A stretch of 64,000 nucleotides of DNA from DATMFV01 sp035555975 (GCA_035555975.1 DATMFV010000073.1:1-64000); one strand, 5' to 3'. Shown: positions 16,964-25,724, numbered from the stretch's first letter. The notes: generated by a model from the sequence alone, not told the origin. Numbers and translations are program-made.

Positions 16964-18043
16964 ATGAGCAGGATTTCCCAAAAGGAGCTGGCGCGAAGGC
17001 TGGGTGTTTCACAGGCCACCGTTTCCGGGGTTTTGAACAACCATCCGTCGATCCGCGTGGCCGAAAAGACGCGGGAGCGGATTCTTGCCGCCATCAGGGA
17101 AACCGACTACCAGCCGAATCGGATCGCCAATGCGGTCTTCAACCGGACTTCGCGCACTGTCGGGGTGATTTATCAGGGCGGTTTTGTCCAGTTGGGGGTC
17201 AAGAAACTGGCGGCGGTGGTCAAGGAACTGGTCGCCAGCGAATACCTGCCGCTGGTTTACGAACTGCTGCCCTACATGGAAGGGAGCAGCCAGTGCCAGC
17301 TTTTGTGTGACATGAAGGTGCAGGGGGTGATCGTCATCAACGCCAGCTACCCTTTCATGTACGATACCTACCCCCGGTTCTTGAAGGGAAAAGTGAACGT
17401 CGTGGCGGTCGATTCTCCATGGGAGCCCCACCTTCACCAGGTTCATTCCGACCGTCTGCAGGGGTTTGGCATCCTGACCGAGCACCTGATCGCGAAAGGC
17501 CACCGGAAAATCGCCGTGCTGGCCAGCCGCGTTCCCTCGCAGGGCGGCGACTCGCCCTATACCCAGTCGTTCGGGATTCTGCACGGGGTCAGGAAAGCGC
17601 TTGGAGAGGCGGGATTGAGCCCCGAGGGGGTTGAAATTTTTGACTCCACCGGGAAAGGAGCGCCAAACTGGGGCGATCCCTACCTTCCCGGAATGATCAC
17701 GATGGGAAGGCTGCTCGATAAAGGATGCCGGCCCGATGCGGTGATCGCATCGAGCGATTCATGGGCCATCGGCGCGATGCGTGAATGCGCCCGGCGCGGG
17801 CTTCGCGTGCCGGAGGATCTCGCCATCGTCGGGTTCAACGACGACGTGCAGGCGGAGTATGCAGCAAGCCCCCTGACGACGGTCGCTCCGCCCGTGGAGG
17901 AGATGGCGCGGATCGCCGTAGCCAAGGTTTCCGAGCCGTTTTCCGAAAAAGAGGAGGGTAGCCATGTCACGCTCCTGCCGTGCCGCCTGGTGGTCCGGGA
18001 GTCGTGCGGCCGGCCCAACGCCTCTTCGTTGAAGGAAGTGTAA
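16964..18043 (+). CDS. LacI-family transcriptional regulator 2
   Basis: LacI/GalR repressor: helix-turn-helix at about residues 5-24 (QKELARRLGVSQATVSGVLN), hinge YQPNRIANAVFNRTS, sensor domain with VIVINASYPF, DAVIASSDSWAIGAM and the closing LAIVGFNDD..ASPLTTVAPP. The start at 16964 is chosen over TTG 16928 and ATG 16952 because both lie inside the promoter/operator. The identical 17-nt site here and before the 12353 gene suggests that this protein represses itself and the GH71/99-GH20 pair. The downstream PEP-CTERM gene is 147 bases away. The effector sugar is unknown. Confidence 0.9.
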   Translation: MSRISQKELARRLGVSQATVSGVLNNHPSIRVAEKTRERILAAIRETDYQPNRIANAVFNRTSRTVGVIYQGGFVQLGVKKLAAVVKELVASEYLPLVYELLPYMEGSSQCQLLCDMKVQGVIVINASYPFMYDTYPRFLKGKVNVVAVDSPWEPHLHQVHSDRLQGFGILTEHLIAKGHRKIAVLASRVPSQGGDSPYTQSFGILHGVRKALGEAGLSPEGVEIFDSTGKGAPNWGDPYLPGMITMGRLLDKGCRPDAVIASSDSWAIGAMRECARRGLRVPEDLAIVGFNDDVQAEYAASPLTTVAPPVEEMARIAVAKVSEPFSEKEEGSHVTLLPCRLVVRESCGRPNASSLKEV

Positions 18044-18190
18044 ACCGGGCGTCGATGCCGGTGGCCGCGTGCAAAGGCGGCGATGTGATCTGACGATGCG
18101 CTTGCAGCGGCACCGTCGCGATAACCTGTTTTTTTCAAGTCAAACCCCCATGAAACCAAACGAGGACGTTTGAGCCTCCCAACCGATCCC

Positions 18191-18967
18191 ATGAAAATGA
18201 ACTGCCAAGCCTTGAAATGTTTTTCCCTGGCCGTGCTGGCCGGGTTTCTGATGGTCACCCCCGGCTTTGCCCAGTTGATCGTCGATACCGGCACCGCGGC
18301 TCCCGACGACTCCAAAGCGATTGTCCGCGTCAAGGTCGAAAGCGACGATACCTTGCTGATGTGGCGACGCTATAACTGGAATAGCACCCACGTCCGGCAG
18401 ATCAACCTCGGCCAGACTTTCCTGGTCTCCGGGGGGGACTTCACGGCGGATGCCTTTGTTTTCCGCATCGGTGCGACCGATCAGGCCAATCTGACGGCAG
18501 CCTATGGAAAAGCGTTCACCCTTTCCATCTACGAGGTCGACACGGAGGTGACCCCGATCGCCGGCATCCCGATCGACGGGACCATCCAGCAGTTTCACGG
18601 CAACCTGACCAGCGACTTCGGAGCCAACGATTACCTGACCCTGAGCCTTAAAACTCCCTTTGCGGGAAAGGCCGACACGCTCTACGGCGTCCTCTTGTCG
18701 TTTGATCAGGAAGCTTCCAATCAGGGGATCCAGTTGATCGTCGGAAAGTCGCCCAATCTCTATCCCGACGGGAACACCTTCCAGCAGGCAAACATCATCG
18801 GTTCCAGAGATCTGGAGTATGGCTATATTTCCGGAAAACAGCTCGACTTCACCGTGCTTGGAGAGGTTGAGGCCGTTCCGGAACCAAAGCTGGCCCACCT
18901 GTTGCTGGGCGGCCTGTGCTGCGCCGCGGCGGCCTTGGCGATACGTCGTCGAAAGGTGATTGACTAA
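18191..18967 (+). CDS. PEP-CTERM sorting-domain protein
   Basis: 258 residues. Signal peptide around CFSLAVLAGFLMVTPGFAQ; a beta-sandwich-like body with INLGQTFLV, FTLSIYEVD and YLTLSLKTPFA segments; C-terminal sorting signal VPEPK, hydrophobic stretch LLLGGLCCAAAALA, then RRRK. The Glu-Pro-Lys variant after Pro-Glu-Pro is within the normal range. The start at 18191 is the ATG next to the signal peptide; the frame also opens at TTG 18170, unlikely. It follows the second LacI gene and precedes a pseudopilin by 23 bases, repeating the order at 5.6-9.0 kb. Likely surface-anchored by an exosortase encoded elsewhere. Confidence 0.87.
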   Translation: MKMNCQALKCFSLAVLAGFLMVTPGFAQLIVDTGTAAPDDSKAIVRVKVESDDTLLMWRRYNWNSTHVRQINLGQTFLVSGGDFTADAFVFRIGATDQANLTAAYGKAFTLSIYEVDTEVTPIAGIPIDGTIQQFHGNLTSDFGANDYLTLSLKTPFAGKADTLYGVLLSFDQEASNQGIQLIVGKSPNLYPDGNTFQQANIIGSRDLEYGYISGKQLDFTVLGEVEAVPEPKLAHLLLGGLCCAAAALAIRRRKVID

Positions 18968-18990
18968 ACAGGAAAAGAAACCGACTTTCC

Positions 18991-19740
18991 ATGCCCCTTC
19001 GGCCCCGAACCGTGATGAACGCCACCCGCCCGCGCCTCGCCTTCACCGTGCTGGAGTTGATGCTGGTGATCATCATTGCCGCCGTACTGGCAGTGCTTTC
19101 ATGGGCGGCCCTCGGCTCGATTTCCCGGCGCGGGGAAAATCTCCGGTGTGTGAACCACCTGCGGCAGATCGGCGTGGCGATCCATGCCTATGCCGGAGAG
19201 TTTCACGGGATGGTGTTGCCGCGCAACTATGGATTGCACCGGTCGAAGGATGATCCGGACAAGCCGACCGGCGCGGAGCGTGCGTGGTATTCCCGGCTTT
19301 ACTACCGGCAGTATGTGGCCGATCCCGCGATTTTTTCTTGTCCTTCCCTGCCGCTTTACCCGAAGGGAGCCAAGCCGACGCCGATCAGGAACGCGGGGGC
19401 GGAGACCTATGCCATGCGGAGCTGGGTGGTTCCCGGTAACGCGTGGGAACCGCAGTCCGAAGAACATAAACCGTTGAGCGCCATCACCGAACCGGCGAAT
19501 TTCTTTCTCATCGTCGACAGCGTCTGGTTGAGTTCGCGCAACCAGGGGTATGGCGTGGCCCCGGGCAACAAGGACCAGAACATCCATGTGCGTCACAACG
19601 GGAAAGCCAACGCTCTTTTTGCCGACGGCCATGTCGAAGCTAAGCCCGCCGCTTATTTCCGCGAACTGGGAAGCGGCAGCCAGGCTCAATACGGCACCGG
19701 ACGCGACTTTTCGGTATGGGAGGATGCCCAACTGCCTTGA
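18991..19740 (+). CDS. pseudopilin-like protein with H-X9-DG motif
   Basis: 249 residues. Prepilin leader with LA/FTVLELM (Ala17 at -1, Phe18, Glu22 at +5), hydrophobic helix LVIIIAAVLAVLSWAAL, then a globular domain. The signature RHNGKANALFADGHV (His, nine residues, Asp-Gly) is near the C-terminus. The start could also be ATG 19015, which leaves a shorter leader. It is translated just after a PEP-CTERM gene and 18 bases before a Gfo/Idh/MocA oxidoreductase, so it is probably cotranscribed with both. As with its relatives, processing by PilD-type peptidase and inner-membrane location are expected; the specific role is unknown. Confidence 0.85.
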   Translation: MPLRPRTVMNATRPRLAFTVLELMLVIIIAAVLAVLSWAALGSISRRGENLRCVNHLRQIGVAIHAYAGEFHGMVLPRNYGLHRSKDDPDKPTGAERAWYSRLYYRQYVADPAIFSCPSLPLYPKGAKPTPIRNAGAETYAMRSWVVPGNAWEPQSEEHKPLSAITEPANFFLIVDSVWLSSRNQGYGVAPGNKDQNIHVRHNGKANALFADGHVEAKPAAYFRELGSGSQAQYGTGRDFSVWEDAQLP

Positions 19741-19758
19741 AAGCTGAATTTTTTATCT

Positions 19759-21093
19759 ATGTCTCAACACAAAAGACGATTTGCCGCCGTCGGCACGGGA
19801 GCCCGGGTGCCGATGTTTCTCGACCCGATCGCCCGTGACTATGGCGACCGGTGCGAGATCGTGGCGCTGTGCGACCCGAGCCGCGTCCGCATGGAGTACC
19901 ATCACCGGCGGCTGGCGGAGCTTTATGGCTACCCCGGCGCCATCGGGAAATACCACGCCAACGACTTCGACCGGATGTTGCAGGAAACCCGGCCCGATGC
20001 CGTCATCATCTGTTCGGTCGATTCCACCCATCATGACTACCTGATCCGCAGCCTCGACCACGGTTGCGATGTCATCTGTGAAAAACCGCTGACGGTCGAT
20101 GAAGAGAAGTGCCGCGCGATCCTTGAGGCAAAGGAACGGAGCCGCGGCACCGTTCGCGTGGCGTTTAATCTTCGCTGGTCGCCGGGAGTGGGAAGGGTGC
20201 GGGAACTGATCCGCGAAGGGGCGGTCGGCACCGTCCGGCAGGTGACGATGGATTACCGGCTCGATCTTTCGCACGGCGCGGATTATTTCCGCCGCTGGCA
20301 TAGCGACAAGAACCACTCGGGCGGCCTGCTGGTTCATAAATCGACCCATCACTTCGACCTCGTGAACTGGTGGCTTGATGCCATCCCGTCCACCGTCTAT
20401 GCAGCGGGCGATCTGGTATTCTACGGTCGGCAGAACGCCATTGCCCGCGGGGAGGCTGCCTTGACGCAGTACGGGCGTTACCTGGAGACCTCGCCCGCGC
20501 GCGATCCGTTTCACTTCGATCTTCAGGACCCGCATCTCCACGCCCTTTACCGCGACGCCGAGGCGGAGACCGGCTACATCCGCGACCGGAACGTCTTCCG
20601 GGAGGGGATCACGATTGAAGACCTGATGTCGGTGATGGTCCGTTACCGCAACGGCGCGGTATTGCAATACAGCCTGAACGCCTTTTCGCCGCAGGAGGGG
20701 TTTCGCGTCGGGTTCTGCGGCGACCGGGGCAGGCTGGAGTATGAAGAGTGGAGGCCGCCCTTTGCCGCCGGAACGGGAGGCGGGGCTCCGGCGGACCGCT
20801 CCACGATCACCCGGCGGCTCGTGGTGCAGCCGCTCTTCGGGGAAGCGTACGAGGTCGGGGTGCCGCACCGGGCGGGGGGGCACGGCGGCGGCGATGTCCT
20901 GCTCAAGGACCATCTCTTTTCAGGGGAGGCGCTCTCCGACCCCGCCGGCCGCCCTGCCGGTGTGGAGCAGGGGGCCGCTTCCGCGCTGGTCGGGATCGCC
21001 GCCAACCGGTCGATGGCCACGGGACTTCCGGTGCGGATCGACGATCTGCTTTGCCTCAGGCCGGAGTGCGCCCGCCTTTCAGATCTGGCATGA
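19759..21093 (+). CDS. Gfo/Idh/MocA-family oxidoreductase
   Basis: 444 residues. NAD(P)-binding Rossmann fold at the N-terminus (VGTGARVPMF, VALCDPSR), the family lysine in CEKPLT (about residue 112), and the substrate-site segment GGLLVHKSTHHFDLVNWW (about 193-210). The C-terminal alpha/beta domain is longer than usual. Enzymes of this family oxidise or reduce sugars, inositols and their derivatives, and some act as glycosidases through a redox mechanism. Placement at the end of the polysaccharide island suggests a role in the catabolism of a released sugar. Its last 15 bases overlap the 3-prime end of a convergent PEP-CTERM gene. Substrate not predictable. Confidence 0.88.
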   Translation: MSQHKRRFAAVGTGARVPMFLDPIARDYGDRCEIVALCDPSRVRMEYHHRRLAELYGYPGAIGKYHANDFDRMLQETRPDAVIICSVDSTHHDYLIRSLDHGCDVICEKPLTVDEEKCRAILEAKERSRGTVRVAFNLRWSPGVGRVRELIREGAVGTVRQVTMDYRLDLSHGADYFRRWHSDKNHSGGLLVHKSTHHFDLVNWWLDAIPSTVYAAGDLVFYGRQNAIARGEAALTQYGRYLETSPARDPFHFDLQDPHLHALYRDAEAETGYIRDRNVFREGITIEDLMSVMVRYRNGAVLQYSLNAFSPQEGFRVGFCGDRGRLEYEEWRPPFAAGTGGGAPADRSTITRRLVVQPLFGEAYEVGVPHRAGGHGGGDVLLKDHLFSGEALSDPAGRPAGVEQGAASALVGIAANRSMATGLPVRIDDLLCLRPECARLSDLA

Positions 21094-21795
21094 CCATCGC
21101 CTCCGCAAGAGCAGCCACCCGGCTCCGGAGACCACCAGCAGCACCAGGCTTCCCGGCTCCGGAACCGCCTGGGTCACCTCCACGCTGTAGGTGAAGAGGT
21201 GGGCCGTGGCCGTCCAGTCGAGCGAGAAGGAGGTGACGGGGACCTGGAGATCCTGGAAATCCCACTGGAAACTCCAGATGTTGCGCCCCGCTCCGGCGAG
21301 AACATCCGGCGCGGGCGCGGCAACGGCGTCGGTCGGCGCGAGGACGATGGCGGCTCCGTTGAGCGAAAGCATCGGGTAGGCGTCGGGCGTCACAAACTGG
21401 CCCCACCCCTCGATGTCGATCTTCAGTTCGATCCAGCCGACGCCTTCCATCGGGTCGCCCGTGGAAATGCTGAAGTTTCCGCTCCCGCCCTGCCCGCCGG
21501 TGTAGACGCCGGGCGGGATGGTGTAGCCCGCAAACGAACCGGCATACGGGTAGCCGTGCGTCCCCTCCTCCTTGTTGAAGCGGATCGTTGCCGCGCCGGG
21601 GCGGTCGGTCTGGGAAGGGAGCCCGTCCTGCCATGAAACCAGCGAGTTGCCGTAATCCGCCGCTTCGCCGCCCAGCTCGGCGGCAAAGCGGTCGGGGGAA
21701 AGGTCGTTCCAGCGGTCGACCACCCGCTGCGCCTGTAGCGGCAGGCAGAACGCCAGCAGCGCGAGCAACCCGGGCACCCAGGGGAAGCGCTTCAC
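21079..21795 (-). CDS. PEP-CTERM sorting-domain protein
   Basis: 238 residues with signal peptide (PWVPGLLALLAFCLPLQA), a beta-rich body (GSGNFSISTGDPMEG, WIELKIDIEGWGQ, SFQWDFQDLQVPVTSFSLDW) and the C-terminal VPEPGSLVLLVVSGAGWLLLRRR. Its ATG overlaps the stop of the upstream PEP-CTERM gene by 4 bases, which implies translational coupling. Its own 3-prime end overlaps the convergent oxidoreductase gene by 15 bases. The pair may form one surface structure or be a tandem duplication that has diverged; the two share little obvious sequence outside the sorting signal. Confidence 0.85.
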   Translation of the reverse strand: MKRFPWVPGLLALLAFCLPLQAQRVVDRWNDLSPDRFAAELGGEAADYGNSLVSWQDGLPSQTDRPGAATIRFNKEEGTHGYPYAGSFAGYTIPPGVYTGGQGGSGNFSISTGDPMEGVGWIELKIDIEGWGQFVTPDAYPMLSLNGAAIVLAPTDAVAAPAPDVLAGAGRNIWSFQWDFQDLQVPVTSFSLDWTATAHLFTYSVEVTQAVPEPGSLVLLVVSGAGWLLLRRRWSCQI

Positions 21796-22715
21796 GAAAG
21801 CGCCTCCTGCTGACGCCTGCGCTGCCGATGGGCGACCCGGCCAAGCACCAGCACGCCGAGGCCGAGCAGCAGCCAGTGCGACGGCTCGGGCACGGCGGCG
21901 ACCTGATCAACCTGCGCCCCCGTAATGATCCCGAACGGGAAGGCCGAGAAGCCGATCTCGTAATCAGTGATCGGACCCAAACCGCTCACGTCCCACTCAA
22001 AGGTCCAGAGTTCGCCGTGGTAGGTGTAGCTGTTGGGGGTGCCGTTGTCGCTTCGGCCCGGCACGATTCCCTGGAGCAGCGATCCGGTCACGCTTCCCGC
22101 CGAAATCGTGCCGCCGTTGAGGCTCAGGGTGACGGGGAAGACCTCCTGGACAATCCCAAAGGCGGTCAGCCCGAGCGTGTTGTTATAAGGGACGATCGAC
22201 TGAAGCCGCAGTTGCAGCACCAGCGTCTCCGTTCCGTCGAGGATGGAACTGCTGCTGATCGAATAGGTGCCGTTGTTGGTGAACGCACCCGGTTGCTTGA
22301 GGGCGTCGAGCCCCGTCTGGTTGAGGGTGCCGGCGAGGATCTGTTGCGCGAGCCCGAAGTCGTTGACGCTGATCTGCGCCGAGCCGACGCCGTAGTTCAT
22401 GCTCGTGATCCCGCCATAACCGCCGTAGCCGGTCACCTTGGTAAAGAGGGCCTGCCCGCCGTTGTCGGAAGTCAGACCGGCTCCCCAGCCCGAGGCGCTG
22501 TCGGCCGGGATGACGTTGCCGGTCGCCGTCGTGTAGGCGGAGCCGCCGCCCGTGGCGGTAAAGAGCCAGCGGTCGCTCCTGCCGCTGTGGGGAGTGGTTT
22601 TGAGCCCGAGGTTCACCGAGGCGAGGTCGTCGTCGATGATGCTCCCGAAGGCGGCGGGCAGCAGGGCGGCGACGAGCACCGGGGTGATCAGAAAGATTTT
22701 CGCGGATTTGAACAT
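21792..22715 (-). CDS. PEP-CTERM sorting-domain protein
   Basis: 307 residues from the ATG at 22715, chosen because it opens on a signal peptide (FKSAKIFLITPVLVAALLPA); the frame extends upstream into an implausible Pro/Lys-rich stretch. The body is Gly/Ser/Thr-rich with phrases such as SIIDDDLASVNLG, GGYGGITSMNYGVGS and TYSISSSSILDGTETLVLQL, typical of secreted beta-sandwich proteins. The C-terminus reads VPEPSHWLLLGLGVLVLG followed by HRQRRR. First gene of a two-gene operon, divergent from the hypothetical gene at 22864 with about 150 bases between. No function beyond exosortase-dependent display can be assigned. Confidence 0.85.
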   Translation of the reverse strand: MFKSAKIFLITPVLVAALLPAAFGSIIDDDLASVNLGLKTTPHSGRSDRWLFTATGGGSAYTTATGNVIPADSASGWGAGLTSDNGGQALFTKVTGYGGYGGITSMNYGVGSAQISVNDFGLAQQILAGTLNQTGLDALKQPGAFTNNGTYSISSSSILDGTETLVLQLRLQSIVPYNNTLGLTAFGIVQEVFPVTLSLNGGTISAGSVTGSLLQGIVPGRSDNGTPNSYTYHGELWTFEWDVSGLGPITDYEIGFSAFPFGIITGAQVDQVAAVPEPSHWLLLGLGVLVLGRVAHRQRRRQQEALS

Positions 22716-22863
22716 AGGGCTGGCAGAGTAGGCCCCGCCCCGCCCGGCTGCTTTCGCCCCGTTGCTCGGCGACTTCTCTGTCTTGTGTGGAGGCCGATCG
22801 CGCATCGGAGGAAAAAAACGGGTTTTCAAACCGGGCAAACCGCTCTACAACAACTACCTTCCC

Positions 22864-23379
22864 ATGCAGCCACACGAAATTTTTGCCAGAATGCCGTCTG
22901 ACATCGCGGCGGACCTCTTCACGTTTCTTTTCGAAAAGGAAAAGGCCCTCTACAAGGCGACGGTGGAGGCGCTCGCCAAGAAGCGCAACCTGCGTCCCGT
23001 CTTTGTGGAACGCAAGCCGCGCGCCGAGCGGTTCACCTGGCTCCAGAGCAACCTCGGCCGCCCCGCTTCCAGTTCGATCGGCGCGCATCTTTTGCAGATC
23101 TGGCTGGTGGAGGGGCATGGCTCCCTGCTTTGTGACTTTCTCGACGCCCTCGGGATCGAGCACGACGAAAACGGCACGGTCAACGAACTGCCGCCCGCTC
23201 CGTCGGAGGAGGCGTTGCGCGCCGCGATCGGCCAGGTGCAGGAGAAGGGGCACGACCCCCGGGTGGTGACGCTCTATCTCCACTCCTTCCAGGCGCTCGA
23301 CGACGAAGGAGGGTGGAGCACGCTGGCGCACCTGCTGGAGAGCGATCCGCGGTTCCACCTGGAGCTTCCCGCGGCGTGA
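22864..23379 (+). CDS. conserved-looking hypothetical cytoplasmic protein
   Basis: 171 residues from the ATG at 22864 (MQPHEIFARMPSD). Charged, helical, no signal peptide or membrane segment. It contains a KKRNLRPVFVERKPRAER basic stretch and QIWLVEGHGSLLCDFLDALGI. I do not recognise the family. It precedes secG by about 120 bases on the same strand. Codon usage looks like that of its neighbours, so it is likely a real lineage-specific gene. Confidence 0.75.
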   Translation: MQPHEIFARMPSDIAADLFTFLFEKEKALYKATVEALAKKRNLRPVFVERKPRAERFTWLQSNLGRPASSSIGAHLLQIWLVEGHGSLLCDFLDALGIEHDENGTVNELPPAPSEEALRAAIGQVQEKGHDPRVVTLYLHSFQALDDEGGWSTLAHLLESDPRFHLELPAA

Positions 23380-23449
23380 CCCGCACCGGGTTTGGCCGAT
23401 TTTGGCCGGTTCAACCCGGGCTTGAAAAGCATCGCGACTTCGGTTCCAT

Positions 23450-23469
23450 TGTAAAAGACCATTTACAAG
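23450..23469. promoter_or_regulatory. inverted repeat upstream of secG
   Basis: TTGTAAA (23450-23456) and TTTACAA (23463-23469) are perfectly complementary around 6 bases, 31 bases before the secG ATG. The position suits an operator or the 5-prime end of the leader; the meaning is not established. Confidence 0.35.
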
Positions 23470-23500
23470 AGCGCCGGACTCCTCCATATTTTCCGCCCTC

Positions 23501-24103
23501 ATGTCCATTTTGATTAACATCCTGCTCGCGCTGAACCTGATCGTCGGGCTTTTGCTGATGCTGATGACGTTGATGCAACGTCCCAAGCAGGAAGGGCTCG
23601 GCGCCGCGTTCGGTGGCGGCATGACCGATAACCTCTTCGGGGCGCAGACCACCAACGTGCTGGCCTCCATGACCCGTTGGCTGGGCGGGATTTTTCTGGT
23701 GCTTTCCCTGACCATCACCGCGCTTTACGCACGGCAGGCGACCAGCAAGAGCAAGATCCAGCAGGAGTTGCTCTCGTCGGGTCCGGCTGCGGAAGCTCCG
23801 GCGGTGCCGGGCGCTTCGCCTGCAAAGGAAGCGACGCCTGGAGCGAGCCCTGAAGCAACGGTCGCCCCCGTGCAGGAGGCTTCGCCCGAGGCTACGGCAA
23901 CGCCTGCCGCTGAAATGACGCCGGAGGCCGTTCCCTCGCCCGTGGAGGAAAGCACGCCGGAAGCCGCCGCCGTTGCGCCTGCGGATGAAACCACTCCGGA
24001 AGCCGCTGCGGCGACTCCGTCCACGACGGCTCCCGAGGCTTCCGCCATCCCGCAAGACGATGAAGAAGCTTCATCCACGGCGGCTCCCGAAGAGGAGCCT
24101 TAA
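23501..24103 (+). CDS. secG: SecG preprotein translocase subunit with long Pro/Ala/Glu tail
   Basis: SecG assists SecYE-dependent protein export. Two membrane helices (about residues 4-22 and 53-76) flank the conserved cytoplasmic loop LMQRPKQEGLGAAFGGGMTDNLFGAQTTN. The first 85 residues correspond to normal SecG. The remaining 115 are a low-complexity tail of repeated TPEA/SPEA-like units, rich in Ala, Pro, Glu and Thr and ending in EEEP, which most SecG proteins lack. Its last 44 bases overlap the start of the next gene in another frame. Function of the tail unknown; it could be a flexible, acidic cytoplasmic or periplasmic extension depending on topology. Confidence 0.93.
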   Translation: MSILINILLALNLIVGLLLMLMTLMQRPKQEGLGAAFGGGMTDNLFGAQTTNVLASMTRWLGGIFLVLSLTITALYARQATSKSKIQQELLSSGPAAEAPAVPGASPAKEATPGASPEATVAPVQEASPEATATPAAEMTPEAVPSPVEESTPEAAAVAPADETTPEAAAATPSTTAPEASAIPQDDEEASSTAAPEEEP

Positions 24104-25724
24104 CGGGCTTTCCCGGGGAGGCAGGAAACAGCGATCGTGGTGGGGCGGACTGCTCGCGCTGGTTCTGGCGGCGGGGTGCCTCTCGCTGGCCGGTTGCGGC
24201 CGCTCGCTGCACCGGGCGGACCTGGTCTTTATCAACGGCGCGGAGCCGGAGTCGCTCGACCCGGCGCTGATCACCGGCCAGCCGGAAGGGCGGATCGTCA
24301 ACGCGCTTTTTGAAGGATTGACGACATACGGCCCCGACGGAAAACCGCAGCCCGGCGTGGCCGAACGGTGGGAGATTTCCCCCGACGGGTTGACCTACAC
24401 CTTCTTCTTCCGTTCCAACGCCCGCTGGAGCAACGGCGACCCGGTGACGGCAGCCGACTTCGTCGGTTCATGGAAGCGGACGCTCACCCCCGCGACCGGC
24501 TCCGACTACGCCTCGCAGCTCTACTTCGTCCGCAACGCGCAGCCGTTCCACGAAGGAAAGCTGGATGACTTCTCGCAGGTGGGGGTCCGCGCGATCGACG
24601 CCCGCACGCTGGAGGTGCGGCTGGAAAACCCGACCGCATTTTTCCTCGATCTCTGCGCCTTTGTCACCCTCTTCCCCGTTCATCTTCCGAGCGTGGAGGC
24701 ATTTGGCGACGACTGGACCAAGCCGGAACATCTCATCGGCAACGGGGCGTACGTGCTCCGGGAGTGGAAGATCAACGACCGCATCCGCCTGGAGAAAAAC
24801 CCGCATTACTGGAACCGCTCCACCGTCGCCATGAAGAGCGTCGATTGCCTGCCGATCAGCAACGCCAACACCGCGTTCAACTTCTACTCCAACGGCCAGG
24901 CAGACCTGATGCTCGACAAGGGGCTCGTGCCCAACCAGTTGCTCGACGAACTCAAAAACCGGGCCGATTTTCATTCCGCGCCGTTCCTCGGGACCTACTT
25001 CGTCCGGTTCAACTGCACGCGTCCGCCGTTTGACGACCCACGGGTGCGCAAGGCGTTTTCGCTGGTGATCGACAAGCCGTTGATCGTCGAAAAGATCACC
25101 CGCGCCGGGGAGCCGGTCGCCGACAGCATCGTCCCGCCCGGGGCCGGGGGATACGAGCCGCCGCCAGGTCCGAAGCGCGACGTGGAACAGGCGCGGGAGC
25201 TTCTGGCGCAGGCCGGGTTCCCCGGCGGGGAAGACTTTCCGCGCGTCAGCTACCTTTATAGCGAAGGGTCGGCCAACGAGGCGATCGCCGTCGAGCTTCA
25301 GGCAATGTTCGCGCGCGATCTCGGCATCCGCGTCGACCTTCACCGGCAGGAGTGGAAGGTCTACCTTTCGTCGATGAGCCGGATGGATTACGACTTCTGC
25401 CGCTCCACCTGGGTGGGGGATTACAACGACCCGAACACGTTCCTGAACCTTTTTGTCACCGGCGACGGCAACAACCGGACCGGCTGGGGCGACCCGCGCT
25501 ACGATCGCCTGATCGCCGACGCCGCGCGCGAGGCCGACCCGCAGGCACGCCTGGCGATCTTCCGCGAGGCGGAGCAGCTTCTCATCACTGAGGAAGCCCC
25601 CATCTGCCCGCTCTATTTCATCGTCGGCATCCAGTTTTTCGACGCCTCGCGCCTCGGCGGGATCGAGCCGAACATGATCGACGAACACCCGATCAAGGCG
25701 ATGTACTGGAAGAAGAAACGGTGA
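24060..25724 (+). CDS. oligopeptide ABC transporter substrate-binding lipoprotein (OppA-like)
   Basis: SBP_bac_5 family solute-binding protein, 554 residues. An Arg/Lys-rich n-region and hydrophobic core end in LSLAGC (lipobox, Cys46). After it comes the family opening FINGAEPESLDPALITG, the WSNGDPVTAADFVGSWKRTL segment, and the late domain VYLSSMSRMDYDFCRSTWVGDYNDPNTFL. Such proteins capture peptides in the periplasm for an ABC importer; some recycle murein peptides. The start at 24060 lies inside secG, a 44-base overlap; the next ATG further in would remove the basic n-region. Its stop overlaps the next gene by 4 bases. No Opp permease or ATPase genes are present here. Confidence 0.92.
   Translation: MKKLHPRRLPKRSLNGLSRGGRKQRSWWGGLLALVLAAGCLSLAGCGRSLHRADLVFINGAEPESLDPALITGQPEGRIVNALFEGLTTYGPDGKPQPGVAERWEISPDGLTYTFFFRSNARWSNGDPVTAADFVGSWKRTLTPATGSDYASQLYFVRNAQPFHEGKLDDFSQVGVRAIDARTLEVRLENPTAFFLDLCAFVTLFPVHLPSVEAFGDDWTKPEHLIGNGAYVLREWKINDRIRLEKNPHYWNRSTVAMKSVDCLPISNANTAFNFYSNGQADLMLDKGLVPNQLLDELKNRADFHSAPFLGTYFVRFNCTRPPFDDPRVRKAFSLVIDKPLIVEKITRAGEPVADSIVPPGAGGYEPPPGPKRDVEQARELLAQAGFPGGEDFPRVSYLYSEGSANEAIAVELQAMFARDLGIRVDLHRQEWKVYLSSMSRMDYDFCRSTWVGDYNDPNTFLNLFVTGDGNNRTGWGDPRYDRLIADAAREADPQARLAIFREAEQLLITEEAPICPLYFIVGIQFFDASRLGGIEPNMIDEHPIKAMYWKKKR

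Noticed and set aside
18044..18190. Possible tRNA, leader peptide or terminator upstream of the PEP-CTERM gene
   Set aside because: No cloverleaf; the tiny frame MKPNEDV (from 18150) has no support; the T-run near 18130 lacks a convincing stem.
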